Notes: a model not told the origin generated them from the sequence alone. Shown: positions 29,723 to 37,659, counted from the stretch's first letter. The stretch: DNA of 37,659 nucleotides from Burkholderiales bacterium (GCA_003963005.1 RXJW01000169.1:1-37659), one strand, 5' to 3'. Translations and numbers: made by a program.

Positions 29723-29742
29723 GGCCCGGCCAATGCCGGGCC
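29723..29742 (+). terminator. Attenuating hairpin between pstS and pstC
   Basis: An 8-bp stem GGCCCGGC / GCCGGGCC with loop CAAT lies in the 90-base gap after pstS. With no long T tract, it should pause or protect rather than fully stop transcription. Confidence 0.65.
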
Positions 29743-29792
29743 TTGTCGCAGGCGGCGCCCGACGTTTCTGACCTGACATCCCTGGAGGTTCC

Positions 29793-30815
29793 TTGGCCGC
29801 CATCCTCCCCGCCGACAGCACCGATGCTGATCGCAGCGAACCTCAGCCCCAATCCATGAAACCACCGCCCACACGCCGCCGCGTCGCACCCTGGGCGGAC
29901 GCCGTATTTGCGGCGCTCTCGCAAGGCGCTGCCTGGCTGACGCTGGCCTTGATGGTCGGCATCATTGCCTCGCTCATCATGGGCGCAGCTCCGGCTCTCA
30001 AGGCCTTCGGCTTGGGCTTCCTGACCAGCGCGGAATGGGATCCGGTGCAGGAGAAGTTCGGCGGCCTCGTGATGATCTACGGCACGCTGGCCAGTTCCTT
30101 CATCGCGCTGGTCATCGCCGTGCCGGTCAGCTTCGGCATTGCGATCTTTCTGACCGAGCTGTCGCCCGGCTGGCTCAAGCGCCCCCTGGGCATCGCCATC
30201 GAACTGCTGGCCGCCGTGCCGTCCATCGTCTACGGCATGTGGGGCCTGCTGGTGTTCGGCCCGATCCTGGCCACGTTCGTCCAGCAACCGCTGCAGGCCG
30301 TGTTCGGGGGCGTGCCCTACCTCGGCGCGCTGTTCTCCGGCCCGCCGGTGGGCATCGGCATCCTGTCGGCCGGCATCATCCTGGCCATCATGATCATCCC
30401 GTTCATCGCCTCGGTGATGCGGGACGTGTTCGAGGTCACGCCGCCCATGCTGAAGGAGTCGGCCTACGGCCTCGGCGCCACCACGTGGGAAGTCGTTTCG
30501 CGTGTCGTGCTGCCCTACACCAAGACCGGTGTGGTCGGCGGCATCATGCTGGGCCTGGGCCGCGCCCTGGGCGAGACGATGGCGGTGACCTTCGTCATCG
30601 GCAACATGAACCAGCTCAGCTCCCTGTCGGTGTTCGAGGCGGCCAACAGCATCACCTCGACGCTGGCCAACGAATTCGCTGAAGCCGGCGAGGGCCTGCA
30701 CCAGGCCTCGCTGATGTACCTCGGCCTCGTGCTCTTCCTGATCACCTTCATCGTGCTGTCCATCTCCAAGCTGCTGCTGGCACGCCTGAAGAAGGGCGAA
30801 GGAGCCCGCTCATGA
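29793..30815 (+). CDS. pstC: Phosphate ABC transporter permease PstC
   Basis: 340 residues from a TTG preceded by GGAGG (4 bases), the best ribosome site; the ATG at 29856 would give 319 residues, the E. coli length, but lacks a ribosome site. Six or so hydrophobic helices; the ABC-permease loop reads LKESAYGLGATTWEVVSRVVLP with the EAA-type Gly, and GLGRALGETMAVTFVIGN follows. It forms the inner-membrane channel with PstA. The 3' end overlaps pstA by four bases (ATGA). Confidence 0.94.
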   Translation: MAAILPADSTDADRSEPQPQSMKPPPTRRRVAPWADAVFAALSQGAAWLTLALMVGIIASLIMGAAPALKAFGLGFLTSAEWDPVQEKFGGLVMIYGTLASSFIALVIAVPVSFGIAIFLTELSPGWLKRPLGIAIELLAAVPSIVYGMWGLLVFGPILATFVQQPLQAVFGGVPYLGALFSGPPVGIGILSAGIILAIMIIPFIASVMRDVFEVTPPMLKESAYGLGATTWEVVSRVVLPYTKTGVVGGIMLGLGRALGETMAVTFVIGNMNQLSSLSVFEAANSITSTLANEFAEAGEGLHQASLMYLGLVLFLITFIVLSISKLLLARLKKGEGARS

Positions 30816-31672
30816 GCCAACTCGACGTGGGCCGTCTGGCCATGCATGCCAAGCGCAAGCGCATCAACGCGGTGGCGCTGACCCTGTCGCTGGGGGCCAT
30901 GGCCTTCGGTGTGTTCTGGCTGATCTGGATCCTGTTCGAAACGATCTACCTCGGCATCGGTGGCCTGAGCCTGGCCACGTTCACGCAGATGACGCCGCCG
31001 CCGCAAGGCGAGGGCGGTGGCCTGGCCAACGCCATCTTCGGCAGCTTCGTGATGGTGGGCCTGGCCACGCTGGTGGGCACGCCAATCGGCATCCTGGCCG
31101 GCGTCTACCTGGCCGAGTACGGTCAGAAGACCTGGCTGGGCAGCGCGGTGCGCTTCATCAACGACATCTTGCTGTCCGCACCCTCGATCGTCGTGGGCCT
31201 GTTCGTGTATGCGGTGATCGTGGCCAAGGTCAAGACGTTCTCCGGCTTTGCCGGTTCGATGGCGCTGGCGCTGCTGGTGATCCCGGTCGTCATCCGCACG
31301 ACCGAGAACATGCTGAGCCTGGTGCCCAACGCGCTACGCGAGGCGGCCTATGCGCTGGGCACGCCGAAGTGGAAGGTCATCCTGTCGATCACGCTGAAGG
31401 CGGCGCGTGCCGGCGTCATCACCGGCATCCTGCTGGCCCTGGCCCGTGTGTCCGGCGAGACGGCGCCGCTGCTGTTCACGGCGCTGTCCAACCAGTTCTG
31501 GACCAGCGACCTCGGCGCGCCGATGGCGAGCCTGCCCGTGACGATCTTCAAGTTCGCGATGAGCCCCTACGAGAACTGGCAGAAGCTGGCCTGGGCCGGC
31601 GTCTTCCTGATCACCGTGGGCGTGCTGATGCTGAACATCCTGGCCCGCGTGCTCTTCAAGAACAAACACTAA
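30812..31672 (+). CDS. pstA: Phosphate ABC transporter permease PstA
   Basis: 286 residues. The ATG overlaps the pstC stop (ATGA), so translation is coupled. About six membrane helices; the EAA loop is LREAAYALGTPKWKVILSIT, followed by LALARVSGETAPLLFTAL. A family arginine and glutamate pair in the membrane helices is present (VIRTTENMLSLVP). It pairs with PstC and is powered by PstB. The gene is 11 bases before pstB. Confidence 0.96.
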   Translation: MSQLDVGRLAMHAKRKRINAVALTLSLGAMAFGVFWLIWILFETIYLGIGGLSLATFTQMTPPPQGEGGGLANAIFGSFVMVGLATLVGTPIGILAGVYLAEYGQKTWLGSAVRFINDILLSAPSIVVGLFVYAVIVAKVKTFSGFAGSMALALLVIPVVIRTTENMLSLVPNALREAAYALGTPKWKVILSITLKAARAGVITGILLALARVSGETAPLLFTALSNQFWTSDLGAPMASLPVTIFKFAMSPYENWQKLAWAGVFLITVGVLMLNILARVLFKNKH

Positions 31673-31683
31673 GGACCTGATCC

Positions 31684-32469
31684 ATGGACGCCAAAGTCGA
31701 AACGCCCGTGGGCGAGCGCGCCAAGCTCTCGGTGCGCAACCTGAACTTCTATTACGGCAACTTCCACGCGCTGAAGAACATCAACCTCGACATCCCCGAG
31801 AAGAAGGTCACCGCCTTCATCGGCCCGTCGGGTTGCGGCAAGAGCACGCTGCTGCGCACGCTCAATCGCATGTTCGAGCTCTATCCCGAGCAACGCGCCG
31901 AAGGCCAGATCCTGCTGGATGGCGAAGACATCCTGTCCAGCAAGGACGACGTGAGCCTGATCCGCGCCAAGGTCGGCATGGTCTTCCAGAAGCCCACGCC
32001 CTTCCCGATGTCGATCTACGACAACATCGCCTTCGGTGTGCGCCTGTTCGAGACGCTGCCGCGCGTGGAGATGGACGAACGCGTCGAGTGGGCCCTCAAG
32101 AAGGCCGCGCTCTGGACGGAAGTGAAGGACAAGCTCAACCAGAGCGGCGCCGGCCTGTCGGGCGGCCAGCAGCAGCGCCTGTGCATCGCCCGCGGCATCG
32201 CCATCAAGCCCGAGGTGCTGCTGCTCGACGAGCCCTGCTCGGCGCTGGACCCGATCTCCACCGGCAAGATCGAGGAGCTCATCCACGAGCTCAAGAGCGA
32301 CTACACGGTCGCCATCGTGACGCACAACATGCAGCAGGCCGCCCGCTGCTCGGACTACACGGCCTACATGTACCTGGGCGACCTCATCGAGTTCGGGCCG
32401 ACGGCCGAGCTCTTCATGAAGCCCAAGCGCAAGGACACCGAGGACTACATCACCGGTCGCTTCGGCTGA
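31684..32469 (+). CDS. pstB: Phosphate ABC transporter ATP-binding protein PstB
   Basis: 261 residues. Walker A GPSGCGKST (47-55), Q-loop in VFQKPTPFPMSIYDNI, signature LSGGQQQRLCIARGIA, Walker B LLLDEPCSALDPIST and the H-loop in VTHNMQQAARCSDY. PstB hydrolyses ATP for phosphate uptake. The start fits the family, and GGAC lies 6 bases upstream (AAGGACC). It precedes phoU by 14 bases. Confidence 0.98.
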   Translation: MDAKVETPVGERAKLSVRNLNFYYGNFHALKNINLDIPEKKVTAFIGPSGCGKSTLLRTLNRMFELYPEQRAEGQILLDGEDILSSKDDVSLIRAKVGMVFQKPTPFPMSIYDNIAFGVRLFETLPRVEMDERVEWALKKAALWTEVKDKLNQSGAGLSGGQQQRLCIARGIAIKPEVLLLDEPCSALDPISTGKIEELIHELKSDYTVAIVTHNMQQAARCSDYTAYMYLGDLIEFGPTAELFMKPKRKDTEDYITGRFG

Positions 32470-32483
32470 CCCAGGAGCCAGCA

Positions 32484-33191
32484 ATGGTCGACAAACATCT
32501 CTCCACCCAATTCGACGCCGAACTCAGCGGCATCTCTACCCGCGTGCTCGAGATGGGCGGCCTCGTCGAGGCCCAGGTGGCCCAGGCGGTGCAGGCCTTG
32601 AGTGACTTCTCGGCCGAATCGGCTGACGAGGTGCTGGCGCGTGAAGGCCGCGTGAACGCCATGGAAGTCGAGATCGACCGCGATCTCTCCACCATCATCG
32701 CCCGCCGCCAGCCGACGGCGCGCGACCTGCGCCTGCTGATCGCGATTTCCAAGAGCATCGCAAACCTGGAGCGCGTCGGCGACGAGGCCGCCCGCATCGC
32801 CCGCACCGTGCAGCGTCTGGTGTCCAGCGGTGTCTCCAGCCGCCTGCGCGTGCCGATGAGCGACCTGGCCTACGAGGCCGAACTGGCGACGAGCCAGTTG
32901 CGCAAGTCGCTGGATGCCTTCGCCCGGCTGGATGTCGAGCGGGCGCTGGACGTGCTCAAGCACGACGACGAGATCGACAAGGAATTCGACGGCCTGCTGC
33001 GCAAGCTGATCACCTACATGATGGAAGACCCGCGCACGATCTCGTCGTCCATCGACCTGGTGTTCGTGGCCAAGGCGATCGAGCGCGTGGGCGACCACGC
33101 CAAGAACCTCGCCGAGGTTGTGATCTATGTCGTCAAGGGCCAGGACGTGCGCCACAACACGCCCGAAGCCGTCGAAACCATGGTTCGTTAG
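32484..33191 (+). CDS. phoU: Phosphate signalling protein PhoU
   Basis: 235 residues, with the two three-helix PhoU repeats. AGGAG lies 6 bases before the ATG. Each repeat has the metal-binding pattern: REGRVNAMEVEIDRDLSTII, and later KHDDEIDKEFDGLLRKL, plus ERVGDEAARIARTV and ERVGDHAKNLAEVV. PhoU links PstSCAB to PhoR and represses the Pho regulon when phosphate is ample. The stop codon runs directly into the second dispersed repeat. Confidence 0.97.
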   Translation: MVDKHLSTQFDAELSGISTRVLEMGGLVEAQVAQAVQALSDFSAESADEVLAREGRVNAMEVEIDRDLSTIIARRQPTARDLRLLIAISKSIANLERVGDEAARIARTVQRLVSSGVSSRLRVPMSDLAYEAELATSQLRKSLDAFARLDVERALDVLKHDDEIDKEFDGLLRKLITYMMEDPRTISSSIDLVFVAKAIERVGDHAKNLAEVVIYVVKGQDVRHNTPEAVETMVR

Positions 33192-33267
33192 CCCACGCCC
33201 TAACGGCTTCGCCGGCCCCTCCAGGGGGCACTGTCGGTGACTCGGCCCAGCCGGTTGCACGACGGTT
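33191..33267. repeat. Dispersed twin-hairpin repeat, copy 2 (after phoU)
   Basis: Starts at the last base of the phoU stop. It has CGGC-TTC-GCCG and CCCCT-CC-AGGGG, GGGGGCACTG and AGCCGGTTGCACG, matching copy 1 after carB. It separates the pst-phoU block from phoBR. Confidence 0.8.
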
Positions 33268-33288
33268 GCAGGGTCCAGGCACTAATTT
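33253..33288 (+). promoter_or_regulatory. 11-nt direct repeat and -10-like box before phoB
   Basis: GGTTGCA (33253-33259), CGAC, GGTTGCA (33264-33270) has the 7-4-7 spacing of a PHO box but not its sequence. TAATTT (33283-33288) follows after 12 nt. The left unit belongs to the dispersed repeat, so the match may be chance. Confidence 0.3.
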
Positions 33289-33303
33289 CGAAAGAGCACT
33301 GAT

Positions 33304-34005
33304 ATGAGTCGAATTCTCGTGGTGGAGGACGAATCGGCAATCGCCGAACTCATTTCCATCAACCTGCGTCACGCCGGCTTCGAGGTGACGCTGGCGGGCA
33401 GCGCCACCCAGGCGCAGTACGAGGTCGACCGCGTGCTGCCCGACCTCGTCGTGCTGGACTGGATGCTGCCGGGTCAGAGCGGCGTCGCCCTGGCTCGCCA
33501 ATGGCGCAGCACCGCACGCACCAAGGAACTGCCGGTCATCATGCTGACCGCGCGGGCCGAGGAGGGCGACAAGATCGCCGGTCTGGATGCGGGTGCCGAT
33601 GACTACATCACCAAGCCGTTCTCGACGAACGAGCTGCTGGCGCGCATCCGTGCGGTGCTGCGCCGCAAGGCGCCCGAGGCGCTGGACAGCGCGGTCGAAG
33701 TCGGCCCGCTGCTGCTGGACCCGGGCACCCGCCGCGTGAGCCGTGATGGCACCGAGGTCAAGCTGGGCCCGACCGAGTTCCGCCTGCTGCACTTCCTCAT
33801 GACGCACCCGGAGCGCGTTCACAGCCGCTCGCAACTGCTCGACCGCGTGTGGGGCGACCACGTCTTCATCGAGGAGCGCACCATCGACGTTCACGTCAAG
33901 CGCCTGCGCGAGGCCTTGGAACGTGTGCAGTGCGCCCGCATGATCGAGACTGTGCGAGGCGCCGGCTACCGCCTGACGCAGCACAGCAGCGCGCTCTCCG
34001 CTTGA
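33304..34005 (+). CDS. phoB: Phosphate regulon response regulator PhoB
   Basis: 233 residues. Receiver domain (1-125) with Glu8-Asp9, phospho-acceptor Asp52, Thr82 and Lys104. Winged-helix OmpR-type DNA-binding domain (about 130-230): LGPTEFRLLHFLMTHPERVHS, LLDRVWGDHVFIEERTIDVH and VRGAGYRL. It binds PHO boxes such as that before pstS. GAAAGAG lies 7 bases before the ATG. It is 16 bases before phoR. Confidence 0.97.
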   Translation: MSRILVVEDESAIAELISINLRHAGFEVTLAGSATQAQYEVDRVLPDLVVLDWMLPGQSGVALARQWRSTARTKELPVIMLTARAEEGDKIAGLDAGADDYITKPFSTNELLARIRAVLRRKAPEALDSAVEVGPLLLDPGTRRVSRDGTEVKLGPTEFRLLHFLMTHPERVHSRSQLLDRVWGDHVFIEERTIDVHVKRLREALERVQCARMIETVRGAGYRLTQHSSALSA

Positions 34006-34021
34006 GGCACGTGCGCGCGAC

Positions 34022-35389
34022 ATGACCTGGCTGCTGTACCGGCTGTTCATGGCCCTCGGGGCCGCGTTGCTGGGGCTCGTCGTTGGCGAAATGCTCCGCA
34101 GCCTCACGGGCATGGAGCACCTTGGCTTGGCGTTCGGCGTCCTCAGTGCGGCGCTGCTCGTGCTGATGTTGGATGCCGTGCGTGGGCACCGCTTGTTGAA
34201 CTGGCTGCGCGGCAGCCAGACCGACAGCGCGCCGCGCGACACGGGCCTGTGGGGTGAGATCGGCTATCGCATCGAGCGCGCCGTGCGCGACCGCGAGCGC
34301 GCCGTGTCGCGTGGGCGGGTGGAGCTGGCGCAGTTCCTGTCCGCCATCGAGGCGTCGCCCAACGGCGTGCTGATGCTCGATGCGCAGGAGCAGATCGTCT
34401 GGTGCAACCGCGTCGCGGCCGACCATTTCTCGCTCGATCCCCAACGCGACCTGCGCCAGCGGATCACCAACCTGGTCCGTGCTCCGGCGTTCGTGGCCTA
34501 TCTGCAGGGGGGCAACTACGCAGAACCGCTCGTGCTGGCAAACGGCCGCGGCCAGGGGACCCTGTCCATCCTCGTGCGCGAGTACGGCGAGGGCATGCGG
34601 CTCGTGCTGTCACTGGACATCACCGAGCGCGTTCGCAACGAGGCCATGCGGCGCGATTTCGTGGCCAATGTGTCCCACGAGATCCGGACGCCGCTGACTG
34701 TGCTGGCCGGTTTCATCGAAACGCTGCACAACCTGCCGCTGACACCGGTCGAGCGCGACCGCGTGCTGACTCTGATGAACCAGCAGACCCAGCGCATGCA
34801 GACCTTGGTGGCCGATCTGCTGACGCTGGCGCAGCTCGAAGGCAGCCCGCGGCCTGCGCCGGACCGCTGGGTATCGCTCGACGGCCTGCTGGCTCGCATC
34901 TCCGCGGACGCCGAGGCCTTGTCGAGCGGGCGCCATCGCCTCAGTCTGCGCCCGGTGACGCAGGCCGAACTGGCCGGCGTCGAAAGCGAACTCCTCAGTG
35001 CCATCGCCAACCTTGTCAACAACGCTGTGCGCTACACGCCGGAGGGTGGCGACATCGAGCTGGCCTGGCGCGTGTTGGACGGCGGCAACGGCGAAGTCAC
35101 GGTCATCGACAGCGGCCCGGGCATCGCCCGCGAGCACATCCCGCGCCTGACCGAACGCTTCTACCGCGTGGATGGCAGTCGCTCACGCGAAACGGGTGGT
35201 ACCGGCCTGGGGTTGTCCATCGTGAAGCACGTGATGCAGCGCCACGGTGGCGAGCTGCTCGTCGAAAGCGAAGTCGGCAAGGGTTCGCGATTTCGGTTGG
35301 TGTTCCCGGCCGCACGGGTGCGCCTGGCGGGTGATGCAGCACTTGGCGATGAGGCGGCGTTCAATGCCGCCGCCTTGCCAGCGCACTGA
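34022..35389 (+). CDS. phoR: Phosphate regulon sensor histidine kinase PhoR
   Basis: 455 residues. Two N-terminal membrane helices (about 1-22 and 35-52) with almost no periplasmic loop, as in E. coli PhoR. A PAS domain (about 105-200) senses through the membrane complex with PstSCAB-PhoU. The HisKA domain has His219 (FVANVSHEIRTPL). The ATP-binding domain shows NLVNNAVRYTPEGG, DSGPGIAREHIPRLTERFYR and GGTGLGLSIVKHV. It phosphorylates PhoB under phosphate limitation. The stop lies two bases from the converging GT-C-like gene. Confidence 0.97.
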   Translation: MTWLLYRLFMALGAALLGLVVGEMLRSLTGMEHLGLAFGVLSAALLVLMLDAVRGHRLLNWLRGSQTDSAPRDTGLWGEIGYRIERAVRDRERAVSRGRVELAQFLSAIEASPNGVLMLDAQEQIVWCNRVAADHFSLDPQRDLRQRITNLVRAPAFVAYLQGGNYAEPLVLANGRGQGTLSILVREYGEGMRLVLSLDITERVRNEAMRRDFVANVSHEIRTPLTVLAGFIETLHNLPLTPVERDRVLTLMNQQTQRMQTLVADLLTLAQLEGSPRPAPDRWVSLDGLLARISADAEALSSGRHRLSLRPVTQAELAGVESELLSAIANLVNNAVRYTPEGGDIELAWRVLDGGNGEVTVIDSGPGIAREHIPRLTERFYRVDGSRSRETGGTGLGLSIVKHVMQRHGGELLVESEVGKGSRFRLVFPAARVRLAGDAALGDEAAFNAAALPAH

Positions 35390-35391
35390 GT

Positions 35392-37032
35392 TCAGGGGCG
35401 CTTGAGCAGCACCAGCCCCGCACCGCCGCTGCGGTCGGTCGGCCGCTTGACCTGTGCAACGACTTGCCAGCCCGGCGGTGTGGGCTGGCCGGCACTCAGC
35501 ACGGCATAGCTGCAAGTTGAAGTTGCCAGCGAGCCCCGACCCTTCACCTGCCAGCCACCGTGCCACTCCAGGGCTGCAAGCGTCGCCAGTCCCTGGTCAG
35601 GCGCCGCCAGGCACGTGACCTGATCCGGCATGCGGGCCTTGAGCCGCGCCACCAGGGGCGCCAGGCTGCGGGCGTAGTCCAGCGGCGGCAGCAGCAGGCT
35701 CATCACCAGCAGCCAGCCCAGTGCCACACCGCCCGCCGGCAGCGCCAGGCTCTTCCAGAGGGCATGGCGATGCCGGGCGGTGCGCCAGCGCACGAGGGCC
35801 AGCCAGGCGGCCGTCGCCGCGATGGCCATCAGCAAGGCAAGCATGCTGAACTGCGGCTCGAAACCTTCGGCCAGGCGTTTCAGATTCGCCAGCGGCCGTG
35901 CCGGCCAGCCGGTGTGCATCGACAGGTAGTACAGCCAGCCGAACAACGCCACCGCTGAGAAGATGAAGACGCAGAACCAGTCGACCGCGGCGGCCACGCT
36001 GCGGCTCAGTGTCGGCAGAGCGAACGCCGCCAGGATCGCGAGCGACGGCAGTGCCAGCAGCAGCGCGCGCTCCGAGCCGTCCATCGAGATGCAGGCCGCC
36101 AGCGGGACCAGCATCGCGATGGCGGGCACGGTGATGTGCCGGCGCAGCCGGTGCAGCCGCCAGCGCCATAGGGTCCACAGGGCCAGCGGCCCGGCGGGCC
36201 AGCAGAACCAGGCCAGCAGGCTCAGCAGCGACCCGAGTTGCAGGCCGGCCTGCACGCGCCAGGCCCAGCCATTGAAGGCCCATGCCGCCAGCACCGCGGC
36301 GGTCAGCGCGCCCAGCAGCCACACGCGCTGGGCCTTGGCTTCGTCGTAGCTGGAGCGATGGTTCAGCAGCAAGCCCAGCAGGCCCAGCGCGCAGGCCACG
36401 GTGGGCGCGCCGCTGGCGGCCAGCACGGGCAGTGCGGCCAACACCGCCACGCGGGAACGGACCATGCGGAACGGCGCAGCGGCCAGGCCGTAGATGTAGA
36501 CGGAGACCGCCAGCAACTGCACGAGTTCCGGTGTCGTTTCATGCCCGAGCTGCAGCAGGCCGAGCGATGCCATCAGGGCGAGCAGGGCGCCGTCGGCCAG
36601 CGCGCGGGCGTAGTCCACGGCCTGGGCTTCGCCGCCGAACGCGAAGGCGACCGGTTGGGCGGCGTCCGTGCGCGCGAGGTGGAAGCACGCATACCAGACC
36701 GCCACCAGCACCCCGACCAGCACCAGCGCATAGGGCAGCCGGGCGGCGACGGGAGCATCCAGGAAGGGCAGGGCCTTGATGGCCAGGGCACCCAGCCAGT
36801 AGGGCAGCGGGCCGCCGTCGGCCGGGATGCCGGCGATGGCGGGCTGCCACCAGGGCGCGCGGCCCTCGGCGATGCTGGCCATGAAGCCGAAGGCGGTCAG
36901 GTCGGCATTGCGCCAGGGGTCGCGGCCGAAGATGCCGGGCAGCACGTAGGCCGCGCAGAGCAGGATCAGCGCAAGCCGGGGCAGGCGTTCGACGCCGCGC
37001 TCGGCGACGATGGCAGGGGTGGGCAGGTTCAC
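35392..37032 (-). CDS. Polytopic membrane protein, GT-C glycosyltransferase-like
   Basis: 546 residues, GTG start, no Shine-Dalgarno seen. About ten to twelve hydrophobic helices. The first loop has GRDPWRNADLTAFGF, with acidic residues where ArnT/PMT enzymes have a catalytic DE-type motif, and GGPLPYWLGALAI resembles the PMT motif around KPPLYYWL. The C-terminal 90 residues (from MPDQVTCLAAPDQG) look soluble and periplasmic, as in ArnT-like proteins. A lipid-linked sugar transferase is inferred; the substrate is unknown. It is followed downstream by phoR (converging) and lies after rpmE2 on the same strand, separated by a terminator. Confidence 0.65.
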   Translation of the reverse strand: MNLPTPAIVAERGVERLPRLALILLCAAYVLPGIFGRDPWRNADLTAFGFMASIAEGRAPWWQPAIAGIPADGGPLPYWLGALAIKALPFLDAPVAARLPYALVLVGVLVAVWYACFHLARTDAAQPVAFAFGGEAQAVDYARALADGALLALMASLGLLQLGHETTPELVQLLAVSVYIYGLAAAPFRMVRSRVAVLAALPVLAASGAPTVACALGLLGLLLNHRSSYDEAKAQRVWLLGALTAAVLAAWAFNGWAWRVQAGLQLGSLLSLLAWFCWPAGPLALWTLWRWRLHRLRRHITVPAIAMLVPLAACISMDGSERALLLALPSLAILAAFALPTLSRSVAAAVDWFCVFIFSAVALFGWLYYLSMHTGWPARPLANLKRLAEGFEPQFSMLALLMAIAATAAWLALVRWRTARHRHALWKSLALPAGGVALGWLLVMSLLLPPLDYARSLAPLVARLKARMPDQVTCLAAPDQGLATLAALEWHGGWQVKGRGSLATSTCSYAVLSAGQPTPPGWQVVAQVKRPTDRSGGAGLVLLKRP

Positions 37033-37118
37033 GCGAGAAAGTACGAAGAGCCGGCCGGCATCATGCCGTCAAACCGAGCGCGTCCGGCACAAGGCGGTCA
37101 GCAGTGCGGCAAGAATGC

Positions 37119-37145
37119 AAAAGGGCAGCCCGAGCTGCCCTTTTT
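37119..37145 (-). terminator. Rho-independent terminator after rpmE2
   Basis: Stem GGGCAGC (37123-37129) / GCTGCCC (37134-37140) with loop CCGA and flanking A4/T5. On the minus strand TTTTG follows the stem. It lies 34 bases after the rpmE2 stop. Confidence 0.85.
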
Positions 37146-37178
37146 GGGAGTGGTGCAGCCTTGACGGCTGCCGCAAGA

Positions 37179-37430
37179 TCACTTCTTGAGGTGAGCGAAC
37201 TTGTTGCGGAACTTCTCGACGCGACCGCCCAGGTTGTCCACGCTCTTCTGCGTGCCCGTGTAGAAGGGGTGCGACTCGCTGGTGGTTTCCAGCTTCACCA
37301 GCGGCAGGGTCTTGCCGTCGAGCTCGATGGTTTCCTTGGTCTGGACGGTGGAACGCGTCACGAACTGGAAACCGTTGGACAGGTCGACGAAGACGACGTC
37401 GCGGTAGTTGGGGTGAATGCCTTCTTTCAT
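37179..37430 (-). CDS. rpmE2: 50S ribosomal protein bL31, type B (zinc-independent)
   Basis: 83 residues. The ATG at 37430 has GAGGAA 5 bases upstream; the longer frame adds 13 unsupported residues. Family features: MKEGIHPNYRDVVFVDLSNG, TVQTKETIELDG, SHPFYTG and VEKFRNKF. The CxxC zinc-binding cysteines of type A L31 are absent, so this is the zinc-free paralogue. It is part of the 50S subunit. No Zur-type box is visible upstream. It lies after rho on the same strand. Confidence 0.96.
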   Translation of the reverse strand: MKEGIHPNYRDVVFVDLSNGFQFVTRSTVQTKETIELDGKTLPLVKLETTSESHPFYTGTQKSVDNLGGRVEKFRNKFAHLKK

Positions 37431-37502
37431 GCGTTCCTCTCGGCTTAGGTTGGGAGCCACGCCACACATGTCGGCAGCGCACTTTCCAGGGTGTCAGGGC
37501 GG

Positions 37503-37527
37503 AAAACCCGCGATTGTAGCGGGCTTT
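37503..37527 (-). terminator. rho terminator overlapping a -10-like box for rpmE2
   Basis: On the minus strand GCCCGC and GCGGG form a stem around TACAATC, followed by TTTTCC, 37 bases after the rho stop. The loop itself is TACAAT (37517-37512), a possible -10 for rpmE2 giving a leader of about 75 bases. Confidence 0.5.
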
Positions 37528-37559
37528 CCGGCAGCTTGGCTAGTTCAGGCTGAGAAGGA

Positions 37560-37659
37560 TCAGCCGCCGCGCCGCATCATGTCGAAGAAGTCCAGGTTGT
37601 TCTTCGACGCCTTCATCTTGTCGAGGATGAACTCCATCGCCTCGATCTCGTCCATGTTG
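37560..37659 (-). CDS. rho: Transcription termination factor Rho, C-terminal fragment
   Basis: The last 33 codons, read from the window edge to the TGA at 37560-37562: the end reads IEAMEFILDKMKASKKNN-like (NMDEIEAMEFILDKMKASKN) then LDFFDMMRRGG, matching the conserved Rho tail (AMEFL...FFEMM). Rho is the hexameric RNA helicase that ends many transcripts. The rest lies beyond the window. Confidence 0.93.
   Translation of the reverse strand, partial: NMDEIEAMEFILDKMKASKNNLDFFDMMRRGG

Noticed and set aside
37431..37500. Zur operator before rpmE2
   Set aside because: No AT-rich GTTAT-type palindrome is visible in the upstream region.
35390..37659. ppk and ppx after phoR
   Set aside because: Not present; the following genes are a GT-C-like protein, rpmE2 and rho on the other strand.

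Overview
The window looks like chromosomal DNA of a GC-rich betaproteobacterium of the order Burkholderiales. I infer a member of the Rubrivivax/Leptothrix/Ideonella/Roseateles-like group. The inference rests on gene order (surE-pcm-nlpD-rpoS-rlmD; carA-LysE-carB-greA; rlmE-ftsH-folP-glmM-pst-pho), on a PEP-CTERM-like exported protein, and on TAAAAT/TACAAT-type -10 elements. I see no transposase, integrase, phage gene or CRISPR array. Almost everything is core-genome content with a few accessory inserts.

Layout. 1-410: end of serS, then tRNA-Ser(CGA) with its own -10 box and a strong terminator. 461-5450 (minus strand): a PEP-CTERM-like protein, then a copper-handling cluster read right to left: an AraC-type regulator, a small His/Cys-rich CopL-like protein, a TolC-type outer-membrane lipoprotein and a Tat-exported multicopper oxidase. 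5549-7994: an AhpD-like protein divergent from the AraC gene, an orphan LuxR-type response regulator and a quinone oxidoreductase. 8087-13045: surE, pcm, nlpD, rpoS and rlmD (stationary phase, damage repair, envelope). 13222-15981: a secreted GH5 glycosidase, a Bax-inhibitor-1 membrane protein and a GlcG/HbpS-like protein. 16149-21956: carA, a LysE-type exporter, carB and greA. 21953-27867: DUF4149 protein, yhbY (opposite strand), rlmE, ftsH, folP and glmM. 27946-35389: a FAS1 lipoprotein divergent from the complete pstSCAB-phoU-phoB-phoR phosphate system. 35392-37659 (minus): a GT-C-like membrane protein, rpmE2 (type B L31) and the end of rho.

The most interesting signals are regulatory. (1) The FAS1/pstS intergenic region carries a PHO box for pstS (two CCGTCAC units, 7-4-7 spacing, 10 nt before a -10) and, on the other strand, three TCAT-containing units at exact 11-nt period, again 10 nt before a -10. 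This suggests that the FAS1 lipoprotein belongs to the phosphate regulon. (2) Four genes (surE, rlmD, yhbY, rlmE) have a -10-like hexamer ending 6-8 nt before the start codon and no Shine-Dalgarno, so they may be leaderless. (3) The greA leader holds a terminator-like hairpin that recalls the GraL-type leader RNA of E. coli. (4) A twin-hairpin dispersed repeat abuts the stop codons of both carB and phoU.

No wholly new multi-gene system is evident. The least understood coding parts are the CopL-TolC-oxidase trio, the FAS1 lipoprotein, the C-terminal domain of the GH5 enzyme and the GT-C-like protein. No stretch longer than 300 bases lacks a gene.
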